This document shows, piece after piece, positions 8,423 through 16,334 of a stretch of 24,879 bases of DNA; the first letter of the stretch is position 1; the number at the start of each line of letters is the position of its first letter. Source of the DNA: CAYLGY01 sp964383325 (GTDB taxonomy: Bacteria > Pseudomonadota > Alphaproteobacteria > Rhizobiales > Rhizobiaceae); NCBI GenBank assembly GCA_964383325.1, contig CAYLGY010000038.1, forward strand, positions 1 through 24,879. The letters are read 5' to 3'. Below the pieces are notes generated by a model. The model worked only from the letters and a program-made list of their open reading frames with translations. It ran no database searches and was not told the DNA's origin. Position numbers and translations under genes: made by a program.

Positions 8423-9160
8423 GTGCAGCGCATATCCGCAATCCGGGCGATCCTGTTCGACAAGGATGGCACGCTTCTGGATTTCGATGCGACTTGGCGC
8501 GATTTCGCCCATGAACTGGCAATGGAAGCGGCCGGAGGCAATGCCGGAACGGCAGCGCAAATCCTCGCCGGCATGGGCTATGATCCCCGCACCTCCCGGT
8601 TTGCGGCAGGCTCGCTCTTTGCCGCCGCCGCCAATGCCGAGGTCATTGCAGCCCTCTATCCGCATCTTGCGGGCGAGGAGCTACACGACCGCATTGTCGC
8701 AGCGGACCGGCGCGCGGCAAGCGTCGAGGCCGTCGCGCTGCCCGGCGTCGTCGACGCGGTGCGCCACCTTTCCGCTGCCGGCCTTCGGCTCGGTCTTGCG
8801 ACCAATGATTCGGTGCTCGGCGCCCGCCGGACGCTGGCCGCCTTCGGCCTCACCCCCTTCTTCGATGCGGTGTTCGGATATGATTCGGTGCATCGGCCAA
8901 AGCCTGCGCCCGATGTGGTGCTGGCATTCGCGGCGGCAATCGGGATGGAGCCGGGCGAGATCGCGATGGTGGGTGACAACCTCCATGATCTTGTCGCCGC
9001 GCGCGAAGCCGGCGCCGTTGCCATCGGAGTACTGAGCGGTAACAGCCGGCGCGAACATCTGGAACCGCTGGCGGACCTGATTCTCGATTCCGTTACGGAC
9101 CTCGCCGCAATCCTTGGCGAGCATCGCGCATTGCGCCCGACTTCCTCCGCTCAGGCCTGA
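8423..9160 (+). CDS. HAD-superfamily phosphatase (phosphoglycolate phosphatase-like)
   Basis: The 245-residue protein shows all four HAD motifs. The nucleophile loop is FDKDGTL (D13, D15), motif II is LATNDS, the motif III lysine is in HRPKPAPDV, and motif IV is MVGDNLHDL. An inserted helical cap lies between motifs I and II, as in phosphoglycolate and other small-molecule phosphatases. The substrate cannot be assigned. The chosen start is GTG at 8423, 14 bases after the cytochrome stop; no ATG is available close to the conserved N-terminus. It may be co-transcribed with the cytochrome. Its last 10 bases overlap the end of the convergent acyl-CoA ligase gene. Confidence 0.88.
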   Translation: MQRISAIRAILFDKDGTLLDFDATWRDFAHELAMEAAGGNAGTAAQILAGMGYDPRTSRFAAGSLFAAAANAEVIAALYPHLAGEELHDRIVAADRRAASVEAVALPGVVDAVRHLSAAGLRLGLATNDSVLGARRTLAAFGLTPFFDAVFGYDSVHRPKPAPDVVLAFAAAIGMEPGEIAMVGDNLHDLVAAREAGAVAIGVLSGNSRREHLEPLADLILDSVTDLAAILGEHRALRPTSSAQA

Positions 9161-10881
9161 TTCTCCCGCAATGCCCGCCGCAGGATCTTTCCGATATTCG
9201 ATTTCGGCAGTTCATCGCGGAATTCAATGATTCTCGGCCGCTTGTAATTGGTAAGGTTTTCCCGGCACCAGGCGCGCAGATCGGCGATGGTAAGCTCCGG
9301 ATCCTTGCGGACCACGAACAGCTTCACCATTTCACCCGTTACCGCATCGGGCACTCCCACCGCCGCAGCCTCGAGGACGCCGGGATGGCTCGCGACGACT
9401 TCCTCGATCTCGTTCGGATAAACGTTGAACCCGGAGACGAGGATCATGTCCTTCTTGCGGTCGACAAGGCGGATGTAGCCTTCCTCGTCCATGATGCCGA
9501 CATCCCCGGACCGGAAGAACCCGTCCGGCGTGAAGGCAAGCGCCGTCTCCTCCGGCCGGTTCCAGTAGCCCGGCATGACCTGCGGTCCGCGGATCACGAT
9601 CTCGCCCGCTTCACCGAAGGGCAGATCGCGATTTGCATCGTCGCGGATCGCGATCTCGGTCGAAGGCAAGGGAAGACCGATCGTGCCGGTACGTTCGGCC
9701 CCGAAAATATTCGCAGCCACGACCGGCGAGGTTTCCGACAATCCGTAGCCCTCGGAAATGCTGCATCCCGTCACCTCCTTCCAGCGCGCGGCAATCTGCG
9801 GCTGGACCGCCATGCCACCGGCCAGGGTGAGACGCAGGCTGGAAAACTCCAGACTGTGAAAGGCTTCCCTGTTGAGCAGGGCATTGAAGAGCGTATTGAT
9901 GCCGACAAAGACATGAAAGCGGTTGCGGCGAAGCTCCTTCAGAAAGGCCGGCATGTCGCGCGGATTGGGAATCAAGAGATTGTTTCCGCCCTCCTCGATC
10001 CCGGCGAGTGCGTTCACGGTCAGCGCGTAGACATGATAGAGGGGCAATGCACAGATGAAGGTCTGCGGCTCCGGGCGCGGATCCTCCGCATAGGCTGCAT
10101 CCGCCCAAGCGCGATTCTGCATGACATTTGCCAGGATATTGCGGTGGAGGAGTTTCGCCCCCTTGGCACGGCCGGTGGTGCCGCCCGTGTATTGAAGAAT
10201 TGCGAGATCATCCGGCCCGGAATTGGCCGGCGTGAACCGCCTTCTCCTCCCGATCGCCAGGGCGCGCCGGAACGGGATATGCCCCGGAAGATCCCAGGCA
10301 GGAACCATCTTGCGGACATGGCGCACGACGAAATTCACCACGTGACCCTTCAAGCCGAGCAGATCGCCCATCCCGGTCACGATGACATGGCGCAGTGGCA
10401 CTTTTCCTGCTACCGCCTGCAGGGTCGCGGCGAAGTTTTCCAGAATGAGGATCGCCTCTGCGCCAGAATCGGCAAGCTGGAACTCCAGCTCGCGAGGCGA
10501 GTAGAGCGGATTGACATTGACGACGACAAAGCCTGCCCGAAGGACCGCCAGCAGCGCCACCGGATATTGCAGGATGTTCGGCAACATGATGGCAATGCGG
10601 GCGCCCGGCGACAGTCCCAACCCCTGGAGATAGGCGGCGAACTGCTCCGACACCCGGTCCAGTTCCGCATAGGTCAGGGCGCGACCGAGCGAGGTGAATG
10701 CCGTCCGGTCCGAAAATTTCCGGCAGGAAGCGAGCATCAGCTCCGGCAGGGAGGCATAGGGCAACGGGCCGATCTCGGCCGGAACGGTCGGCGGATAGGA
10801 CTTGAGCCAGGGGCGGACGCCCGTCCCGCCACTCCGGTCTACCTCTTTTCCTGCCCCGCCTTCACTGCCGGTCACCGTCAC
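9151..10881 (-). CDS. fadD: AMP-binding long-chain fatty acid CoA ligase (FadD type)
   Basis: The 576-residue enzyme activates a carboxylic acid, probably a long-chain fatty acid, to its acyl-CoA through an acyl-adenylate. The ATP-binding motif YTGGTTG is at residues 231-237. The A5 region SEGYGLSETSP, the A7/A8 region (RSGDVG and VDRKKDMI) and the C-terminal catalytic lysine in NIGKILRR (about K565) are all visible. The length matches FadD. The start is GTG at 10881, preceded by a strong GGAGGAG five bases away. The exact acid substrate cannot be read from sequence, so fadD is the best general name rather than a proven one. Confidence 0.88.
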   Translation of the reverse strand: MTVTGSEGGAGKEVDRSGGTGVRPWLKSYPPTVPAEIGPLPYASLPELMLASCRKFSDRTAFTSLGRALTYAELDRVSEQFAAYLQGLGLSPGARIAIMLPNILQYPVALLAVLRAGFVVVNVNPLYSPRELEFQLADSGAEAILILENFAATLQAVAGKVPLRHVIVTGMGDLLGLKGHVVNFVVRHVRKMVPAWDLPGHIPFRRALAIGRRRRFTPANSGPDDLAILQYTGGTTGRAKGAKLLHRNILANVMQNRAWADAAYAEDPRPEPQTFICALPLYHVYALTVNALAGIEEGGNNLLIPNPRDMPAFLKELRRNRFHVFVGINTLFNALLNREAFHSLEFSSLRLTLAGGMAVQPQIAARWKEVTGCSISEGYGLSETSPVVAANIFGAERTGTIGLPLPSTEIAIRDDANRDLPFGEAGEIVIRGPQVMPGYWNRPEETALAFTPDGFFRSGDVGIMDEEGYIRLVDRKKDMILVSGFNVYPNEIEEVVASHPGVLEAAAVGVPDAVTGEMVKLFVVRKDPELTIADLRAWCRENLTNYKRPRIIEFRDELPKSNIGKILRRALRENQA

Positions 10882-10960
10882 AACAACTCCTCCAGGTCCC
10901 GGAGCGCAAAGCCCGCAAATTCCCCTGCGGACAAGTCCGCCCGACCGTTACAACACGATG

Positions 10961-11515
10961 TTACTGGCCGTAGCGCTCGGCAGTGCGCAGAAATTCCTCT
11001 TCCTCGGGCGTATTTTCCCGACCGAGAACATTGTTGCGGTGCGGAAAGCGTCCGAAACGCGCAATGATGTCGCGATGCTCGATCGCGTAGCGGAGCGATT
11101 CCGGATCATCCAGCGAGCGGAAGAGGGACACGCCCCATTCCTGATCGGCGAGAACCTCGGAATGCATCAAAGGCATGTAGAGAAAGCGGCGCTCATCCGT
11201 ATTGAGTCCATTGTCCAGTTCCTGATCGACGGCATTGCGCGTCAGGGCACATGCCAGCGGATCGGTCGCGAAGGCTTCGGGCCGGCCCCGAAACATGTTG
11301 CGCGGAAACTGATCGAAAAGAAGAATCGCAGCAAGCGCGGCTCGCGCATCGGTCCGGGCCTCCTCCGGGAGGGCCTGCTTCAGTTTCTGGTACAGTTCGA
11401 GGAAACGGCGCCGTATTTCCGCATCCATGGCCGGGTCGGGCCGGAACCATTGACCGGGCTCGATCTCTTCAAACCAGAATCTGTTGACCTCCTCCACCCA
11501 TTCCGCTCGTGACAT
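10961..11515 (-). CDS. DUF924 family protein
   Basis: The 184-residue protein has the family hallmarks: a WFEE segment near the N-terminus followed by QWFRPDP, ILLFDQFPRNMFRG in the middle, and RRFLYMPLMHSE towards the C-terminus. The family is all-helical (TPR-like) and widespread in proteobacteria; its biochemical role is not known. The start at 11515 was chosen because AGGGAAG lies immediately upstream. In-frame ATGs at 11527 and 11545 are less well placed. It lies 79 bases upstream of the acyl-CoA ligase on the same strand. Confidence 0.85.
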   Translation of the reverse strand: MSRAEWVEEVNRFWFEEIEPGQWFRPDPAMDAEIRRRFLELYQKLKQALPEEARTDARAALAAILLFDQFPRNMFRGRPEAFATDPLACALTRNAVDQELDNGLNTDERRFLYMPLMHSEVLADQEWGVSLFRSLDDPESLRYAIEHRDIIARFGRFPHRNNVLGRENTPEEEEFLRTAERYGQ

Positions 11516-11871
11516 CACTTCCCTCATCTGTCGCGCCAGCCGCAAGCGCCAACGCCAACTCCTTCCGACTCAAACTGAATCGAGTTTTGCGCCCCCTGTC
11601 AATCGCGCCAGCCCGCCAGTACGTTCTCCAGCCCACCCGGAACCTGCAATGGAGCGCGGGGCGACTTTCAGCCCGGGCCAAGAAACGGGGCATATCCCCT
11701 GCAGGACGAAGCGGTCCCGAAATCCCCAGTTGATCGAATAATTTTCGGGATTAAACTGTGTTCATGTTAATAGACTGCAATGCATTTTCAAATTATTTTG
11801 GAAATTGATTATAATAAAATGTGAATACCCACTCCGGCCTGAAACTTGCCTTGAAATTCTGGCAAGTGTAT

Positions 11872-11911
11872 AAAAAAGCCCTGCGTCGACGGGGCAATAT
11901 CAACGCAGGGC
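11872..11911 (-). terminator. Rho-independent terminator, minus strand
   Basis: Read on the minus strand, GCCCTGCGT and ACGCAGGGC pair as a 9-base stem around a 16-base loop and are followed directly by TTTTTT. A second stem (ACTTGCC/GGCAAGT, 11844-11867) lies just beyond it. Confidence 0.7.
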
Positions 11912-12000
11912 AAGTTACTTGGGAGGCTGGTCAGCCCACAAGTGGGTGAACGCAGGAGAAGCGTTGAATTATCCTGCACAGAAATTCTGAAGCATCTGCA
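11872..12000 (-). ncRNA. Candidate small RNA (5' end uncertain)
   Basis: A textbook minus-strand terminator at 11872-11911 lies about 480 bases away from the nearest minus-strand gene stop, so it may end an independent transcript. Upstream on that strand the sequence folds locally: CCCAC-tt-GTGGG at 11938-11948, and paired blocks GCAGGA/TCCTGC around 11951-11977. It also exposes a CCTCCC anti-Shine-Dalgarno-like stretch between hairpins. I could not place a confident promoter, and I cannot match it to a named family. Confidence 0.35.
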
Positions 12001-12302
12001 CAAGATTCCGCAAAGGCACGGGGCGATGCTTTGCGTTTTTCAATTCCACTCCGTTATTCAACACATGCGCAGATTGCATATTGGGCGTGACATTACCGTG
12101 AAACCCGGTCCAGGGCCTTTCGGCCCCGAGATCCTGAGCAATGTATGCCTACCCATTGCCGCCTTCAGTGGCGCGGGATCAAGCTACGTGCCGGCAATAC
12201 CGCAAAGTGCAGGCTCCTCACCTGGGGATGGCCGGTCGAGGTCACGCCTCGGGCGAATCACGATGCCTTGTCGCTGAACCGGCCTCCCGGTTCGGCCCTG
12301 CG

Positions 12303-12391
12303 AAAGCGGGAACCACTTTCCGGGATTATGGCACCCTTGCTGGCGCATGATCTTTTCCGGAAAGCGGGAACCACTTTCCGGGATTATGCGC
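12303..12391. repeat. Rhizobiales-type palindromic intergenic repeat, one full and one partial copy
   Basis: An exact 28-base direct repeat occurs at 12303-12330 and 12361-12388. The second copy is part of a longer imperfect palindrome, 12343-12391, that begins GCGCATGATC, contains AAGCGGG...CCACTTTCC, and ends GATTATGCGC. Elements of this kind are scattered between genes in many Rhizobiales. The palindrome ends on the first base of the aminotransferase stop codon, so it may help end that transcript. Confidence 0.75.
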
Positions 12392-13602
12392 TATTCCACG
12401 GGTGCGGACGCCCCGGCAGCAGCTTCCGGCGTCTCATCGGCGAGGAACTGGCCGATGCGCTCCAGCGCGGTCTCGATGGCATCCTCGCTCGCGGCATAGG
12501 AGATGCGCAGATAGCCCTCGCCCAGCACCCCGAAATCCGGGCCGCCGATCGTCGCCACTCCGGCCTTTTCCAGCAAGGCGGAGGCAAACGGTTTCGATTT
12601 CCAGCCGGTGGCGGTGATGTTGGGAAATGCATAGAATGCGCCCTTCGGCATCAGGCAGGTCACGCCCGGCAATCGGTTGGCGCCCTCCACGACCCGCTCC
12701 CGCCGACGGTCGAATGCGGCCAGCATGCGATGGAACTCATCCTGGGGGCCGTCAATGGCGGCAATTCCGGCGAACTGCGCCGGCGCGTTCACGCAGGACC
12801 AGCAATTGACCGCCAGCTTGCGCACAAGGTCGTACAGCCGATCCGGCCAGATCGACCAGCCGAGCCGCCATCCGGTCATCGCCCAGGTCTTCGACCAGCC
12901 ATTGAGCACGATCAGCCGGTCACGGATTTCCGGGTAGCGGAGCAATGAAACGGACTGGACGCCGTCATAGGTCATCACGTCATAGATCTCGTCGGAAAGG
13001 ATCGCCACCTGCGGATGTCGGGCAAGCCCGGCCACGAGCTGCGCGATCTCCTCCGGCGAGGAAACGCCGCCGGTTGGATTGGCCGGCGAGTTGAGGATCA
13101 TCAGGCGGGTTCGCGGCGTAATGCGCGCCAGTGTTTCCTCGGCGGAGAAGGAAAAGCCGTTCTCTTCCCGCATCGGGATCGGCACGGGCGTGGCGCCAGT
13201 ATATTCGATCATCGAGCGATAGATCGGGAAGCCGGGATCCGGATAGAGAATCTCGACCCCTGGCTCGCCAAACATCAGGATCGCGGCATACATTGCCGGC
13301 TTGCCGCCGGGCGTGATCATCACCTGCTCCGGAGAAACCTCGATGCCCGTCGTCTGCAGCGTCCGCCGGCTGACCGCTTCGCGCAGCGGCAGGATCCCGG
13401 TGGCCGGGGTGTAACCATGATGCCCTTCCCGCAACGCCTTGCAGGCGGCCTCCACAATATGCTCAGGCGTACGGAAGTCGGGCTGCCCGATGCCCAGATT
13501 GATGATGTCCCGGCCCTCTGCCGCCAGCCGGGTTGCCCGCGCAAGCACGGCGAAGGCATTCTCCTCGCCCAACCGGTCAAACGCCTCTATGGTACGAATC
13601 AT
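12391..13602 (-). CDS. Class I/II PLP-dependent aminotransferase (aspartate aminotransferase-like)
   Basis: The 403-residue protein has the fold type I signature. The substrate loop is GQPDF (residues 39-43), NSPANPTGG lies at 171-179, and the PLP lysine K238 sits in NGWSKTWAMTGWRLG. A C-terminal arginine in YLRISYA would hold the substrate carboxylate. It transfers an amino group between an amino acid and a 2-oxo acid in the cytoplasm; the sequence does not decide the substrate. The length is normal for the family. It starts at an ATG only 42-54 bases from the divergent acetyltransferase, so their promoters must overlap or be very compact. Its stop codon touches the palindromic repeat. Confidence 0.9.
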   Translation of the reverse strand: MIRTIEAFDRLGEENAFAVLARATRLAAEGRDIINLGIGQPDFRTPEHIVEAACKALREGHHGYTPATGILPLREAVSRRTLQTTGIEVSPEQVMITPGGKPAMYAAILMFGEPGVEILYPDPGFPIYRSMIEYTGATPVPIPMREENGFSFSAEETLARITPRTRLMILNSPANPTGGVSSPEEIAQLVAGLARHPQVAILSDEIYDVMTYDGVQSVSLLRYPEIRDRLIVLNGWSKTWAMTGWRLGWSIWPDRLYDLVRKLAVNCWSCVNAPAQFAGIAAIDGPQDEFHRMLAAFDRRRERVVEGANRLPGVTCLMPKGAFYAFPNITATGWKSKPFASALLEKAGVATIGGPDFGVLGEGYLRISYAASEDAIETALERIGQFLADETPEAAAGASAPVE

Positions 13603-13656
13603 CAGGATACTCCGTCAGAATTGCCCCATTCATACTATGGAGCCATGCAGGTGAAC

Positions 13657-14361
13657 ATGAAAAACGTCGAGCGGCCCGCCCCCTCTCTCGCGCGCTGGAC
13701 CCCCCGCCCACTGCCGCAGCGCACGGCAAGCGTGGGCCGGTTTGTTCGCCTCGAGCCGCTCAGCGCCGCGAAACATGGCGAGGACCTTTACGCCGCCTCG
13801 TCCGTTCCTGACGCGGCCACGCGCTTTCGCTGGCTCCGGGAAGAACCGCCGTCCAGCATGGCTGCCTTCAAGCACTGGCTGGAAACCGCCGAGGCCAGCA
13901 CGGATCCGCTCTACTTTGCCGCGATCGACCGGGCCACAGGCAAGGCGGCAGGCAGGCAGGCCTTCATGCGGATCGATACCGCCAATGGCGTCATCGAGCT
14001 GGGCAGCATCTACTGGGGGCCGCTCCTGTCGCGGCGTCCCGCATCGACCGAGGCCTTCTACCTTGCCGCGCGCCATGTCTTCGAGGATCTCGGCTACCGG
14101 CGCCTCGAATGGAAATGCGACAATGACAACCAGGCATCCAGACGGGCAGCGCTCCGCTACGGCATGAAGTTCGAAGGCCTGTTCCGCCAGCACATGATCG
14201 TCAAGGGAAAGAACCGCGAGACGGCTTGGTTCTCGATGCTGGACAGCGAATGGCCCGAGGCGGCAAGCGCATTGCAGCAATGGCTCGATCCGGCCAATTT
14301 CGACGGCGACGGACAACAGATTCTCCGGCTTGAGGAAATCCGGACCGGCAAAGGCAGGTGA
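13657..14361 (+). CDS. GNAT-family acetyltransferase (RimJ/RimL type)
   Basis: The protein of about 234 residues matches RimJ/RimL-like acetyltransferases that move acetyl from acetyl-CoA to an amine or a protein N-terminus. Family marks are RFVRLEPL near the N-terminus, the beta strands around IELGSIYWGP, the helix STEAFYLAARHVFEDLGYRRLEWK split by a short loop, and CDNDNQASRRAALRYGMKFEG, the acetyl-CoA binding end. The ATG at 13657 was preferred for its GCAGGTG ribosome site; an in-frame ATG at 13645 would add four residues. The target is unknown. A small membrane protein gene follows after 7 bases. Confidence 0.88.
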   Translation: MKNVERPAPSLARWTPRPLPQRTASVGRFVRLEPLSAAKHGEDLYAASSVPDAATRFRWLREEPPSSMAAFKHWLETAEASTDPLYFAAIDRATGKAAGRQAFMRIDTANGVIELGSIYWGPLLSRRPASTEAFYLAARHVFEDLGYRRLEWKCDNDNQASRRAALRYGMKFEGLFRQHMIVKGKNRETAWFSMLDSEWPEAASALQQWLDPANFDGDGQQILRLEEIRTGKGR

Positions 14362-14368
14362 ACCCAAA

Positions 14369-14575
14369 ATGGACTCCAATGGAAGAAGTTCGGCGATCGC
14401 AGCCGCGATCATCTTTGCAGTTCTGGTCCTCGGCGCCTATTTCATGCCCACCATCATGATCCAGCTCGGCGATTTCTCCACCATCGCCGCTGCAATCGTC
14501 GCGGCGCTGTTCATCGTCGGATTCTTCGCCATCTTCTATTTCCGGGCCCGTTCCGGCCGCAACGATCCGGATTGA
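14369..14575 (+). CDS. Small two-helix membrane protein
   Basis: The 68-residue protein has two hydrophobic segments: about residues 8-30 (with IIFAVLVLGAYF) and about 38-60 (with IVAALFIVGFFAIFYF). It ends in a short charged tail. I do not recognise a family. It begins 7 bases after the acetyltransferase stop with a GGCAGGTG ribosome site inside that gene, so the two are very likely co-transcribed. It converges on the von Willebrand protein gene with 28 bases between the stops. Confidence 0.75.
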   Translation: MDSNGRSSAIAAAIIFAVLVLGAYFMPTIMIQLGDFSTIAAAIVAALFIVGFFAIFYFRARSGRNDPD

Positions 14576-14603
14576 ACCAGCCATCTTCCAGCAGCATCAT
14601 GCA

Positions 14604-16334
14604 CTATGGCTCTACCCGGATGATCGATCGCCCCAGCAATTTACGGCCCGCAATGTCGAGGAAACGCACCTCGTAAATGCCGGGCGTTTCGGGAAGCCGG
14701 ATCTCCAGGCTGTTGCGTCCTATCGCGCTGTCGACGCTGATCCAGCTGAACTCGGGCTGGTCGGCGCGGGCAAGCGCCACGCGCTGATCGGCGCTGTCGG
14801 CGCCGCCGGTCCAGGCAATCTGGATCGTCTCGCCCGCCCTGCCGCTTTCCGGCACGACAAGGGCCGCGCCCTCGTCCAGCGGCGCATCGGCGGCGAGGAC
14901 CTCCACCGGCCAGCGCGCCATGACGCGGCTGCCCTGATCGAGATGATAGCGCAGCTCGTACAGCCCCGGCTCAGCCGGCGCGACGAGCTTGCCGGCGCTG
15001 GCATCATTGACGCGAACGAATTTGCCGTAGTCGCCTTCTGCCGCGTCTTCGGGGACGATGGTGACATAGTCGTGCGGATGGATTGCGCCTTCCCAGCTCA
15101 CCTGCATTTCCGTCTCGGCCCGCACTCTTTCCGGCCCGCGAACCGAGACATTTCCCTCCAGCACCTCGACCGGGGTGGAGGCGAGGACGCGCTCACCGGA
15201 ATCGAGTTGTAGCCGCACTTCATAGAGACCCGGCTCGGCGGGTGCACGCAGCCGGCCTCCCCGTCCATCTTCAATCCGGTCATAGCTGCCATAGGCGCCC
15301 ACCTCGGCGCCAGCAGGCACGATGGTGACATAGTCGCGCGGGTTAAGCCCTTCCGCCTCCCAGCTTACCGCAAACTCCGAGCCGACCACGATCTCAGCCG
15401 GGGCGTTGACGCGCACCTCCACATCGACGACCTCGACCGGGGTGGAGGCGAGGACGCGCTCACCGGAATCGAGTTGTAGCCGCANNNNNNNNNNNNNNNN
15501 NNNNNNNNNNNNNNNNNNNNNNNNNNNNNNNNNNNNNNNNNNNNNNNNNNNNNNNNNNNNNNNNNNNNNNNNNNNNNNNNNNNNCTCCCAGCTTACCGCA
15601 AACTCCGAGCCGACCACGATCTCAGCCGGGGCGTTGACGGTAGCTTCGGGCAATTCCGGTTCAGGCGCGGCTTCCGGCTCAGGCTCCGCCACGGGTTCAA
15701 GCTCGACCACCACCTGCTGCAAGGCATCCGACAATTGCCGTGCATTGTCGGCGGTCAGGAAGCGGCCACCGGTCTCTTCGGCAATGCAGCGCATCTGCGC
15801 CAGGGCCTCGGCTTCCTCCCGGACGTCAAAGCCGATCACATGGGCGGTGAACTGCACCCCTCCGTCCGCCAGTCTCTTCGCCGCGGCGCAAGGATCTGGA
15901 TTGCAGGTCTCGATCCCGTCGGAAACAAGGATGACGGTCGCCGCCTGTTCGGTGTGGCGCAGGGCCTCGGCGGCGATGACCAGCGCATCGGCCATCGGGG
16001 TCATTCCGCGCGGATTGAGCGTGTCGACGATACGGGAGATTTCACCGGCAGTACCTGCTGCCGGCGCGACAATGGTCTCGATATCGGAGCACTGGCCGCG
16101 TTCGCGATGGCCATAGGTGACAAGCCCGAGATGCTGGTCCGCCGGGAACCCGGAAAGAATGTCGGCAATGACCTGGCGCGCGATGACGATCTTGCTCTGC
16201 CCGTCGATCTGGCCCCACATGGAGCCGGAAGCATCGAGAACCAGGACGGTTCCCGGCTGCTCCGCGGCATTGGCAAGCGGCGTGGCGGCGCCGATGGCAA
16301 GCGCCGACAGAAGCGGCAACAATCTGGCGCTCAT
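14604..16334 (-). CDS. Secreted von Willebrand factor type A protein with C-terminal tandem repeats (contains assembly gap)
   Basis: A signal peptide (about residues 1-24, ending NAA) precedes a VWA domain with a complete MIDAS site: DASGS at residues 34-38, GMTPMADAL, and VSDGIE. A Pro/Glu-rich linker (residues about 225-245) leads to at least four beta-rich modules of 80-89 residues, each containing a SWE core, a DYVTIVP strand and an APAEPGLYE(V/L)R strand. The first copies are nearly identical at DNA level; the last two have diverged. The protein probably mediates metal-dependent binding in the periplasm or outside the cell. The frame stays open across 100 Ns. The ATG overlaps the stop of the membrane protein gene (ATGA, 16331-16334), so both are translated together. 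Confidence 0.85.
   Translation of the reverse strand: MSARLLPLLSALAIGAATPLANAAEQPGTVLVLDASGSMWGQIDGQSKIVIARQVIADILSGFPADQHLGLVTYGHRERGQCSDIETIVAPAAGTAGEISRIVDTLNPRGMTPMADALVIAAEALRHTEQAATVILVSDGIETCNPDPCAAAKRLADGGVQFTAHVIGFDVREEAEALAQMRCIAEETGGRFLTADNARQLSDALQQVVVELEPVAEPEPEAAPEPELPEATVNAPAEIVVGSEFAVSWEXXXXXXXXXXXXXXXXXXXXXXXXXXXXXXXXXXRLQLDSGERVLASTPVEVVDVEVRVNAPAEIVVGSEFAVSWEAEGLNPRDYVTIVPAGAEVGAYGSYDRIEDGRGGRLRAPAEPGLYEVRLQLDSGERVLASTPVEVLEGNVSVRGPERVRAETEMQVSWEGAIHPHDYVTIVPEDAAEGDYGKFVRVNDASAGKLVAPAEPGLYELRYHLDQGSRVMARWPVEVLAADAPLDEGAALVVPESGRAGETIQIAWTGGADSADQRVALARADQPEFSWISVDSAIGRNSLEIRLPETPGIYEVRFLDIAGRKLLGRSIIRVEP
15163..15639 (-). repeat. Tandem 267-base coding repeat in the von Willebrand protein gene
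   Basis: A 55-base block is identical at 15163-15217 and 15430-15484, an offset of 267 bases or 89 codons. Another identical 55-base block lies at 15357-15411 and 15585-15639. The second pair is only 228 bases apart because the gap between them has been written as 100 Ns. Confidence 0.9.
15485..15584. other. Assembly gap of 100 Ns inside tandem repeat
   Basis: Exactly 100 Ns interrupt the repeat array. The round number marks an arbitrary scaffold gap. To restore the 267-base period the missing DNA would be 139 bases, or 139 plus whole repeat units. The reading frame is kept in either case. Confidence 0.95.

Larger units (their letters stand above)
11516..12390. other. Long intergenic region without a convincing protein gene
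   Basis: Bases 11740-11880 are clearly AT-richer than the surroundings. On the plus strand TTTCAA (11787-11792) is followed after 18 bases by TATAAT, a possible promoter with no gene behind it. Bases 11844-12000 hold several hairpins. Bases 12110-12293 hold two more: GGGCC-tttc-GGCCC at 12113-12126 and GAACCGG-cctc-CCGGTTC at 12276-12293. The end holds two copies of a Rhizobiales-type repeat. Short reading frames across it look like translated repeats. Confidence 0.6.

Noticed and set aside
9385..11067. 560-codon plus-strand open frame across the acyl-CoA ligase
   Set aside because: Antisense of a well-recognised enzyme gene, with no motif of its own.
12145..12948. Plus-strand frame starting in the intergenic region and running into the aminotransferase
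   Set aside because: Its first part is translated palindromic repeat and the rest is antisense to the aminotransferase.
14604..14880. Short sequence GCACTATGG near the VWA stop that also occurs at the right edge of the window
   Set aside because: Too short to be a repeat of interest; chance match.
15163..15639. Spaced repeats as a CRISPR array
   Set aside because: The units are 267 bases, in frame and coding; no CRISPR-sized repeats with unique spacers were seen anywhere.
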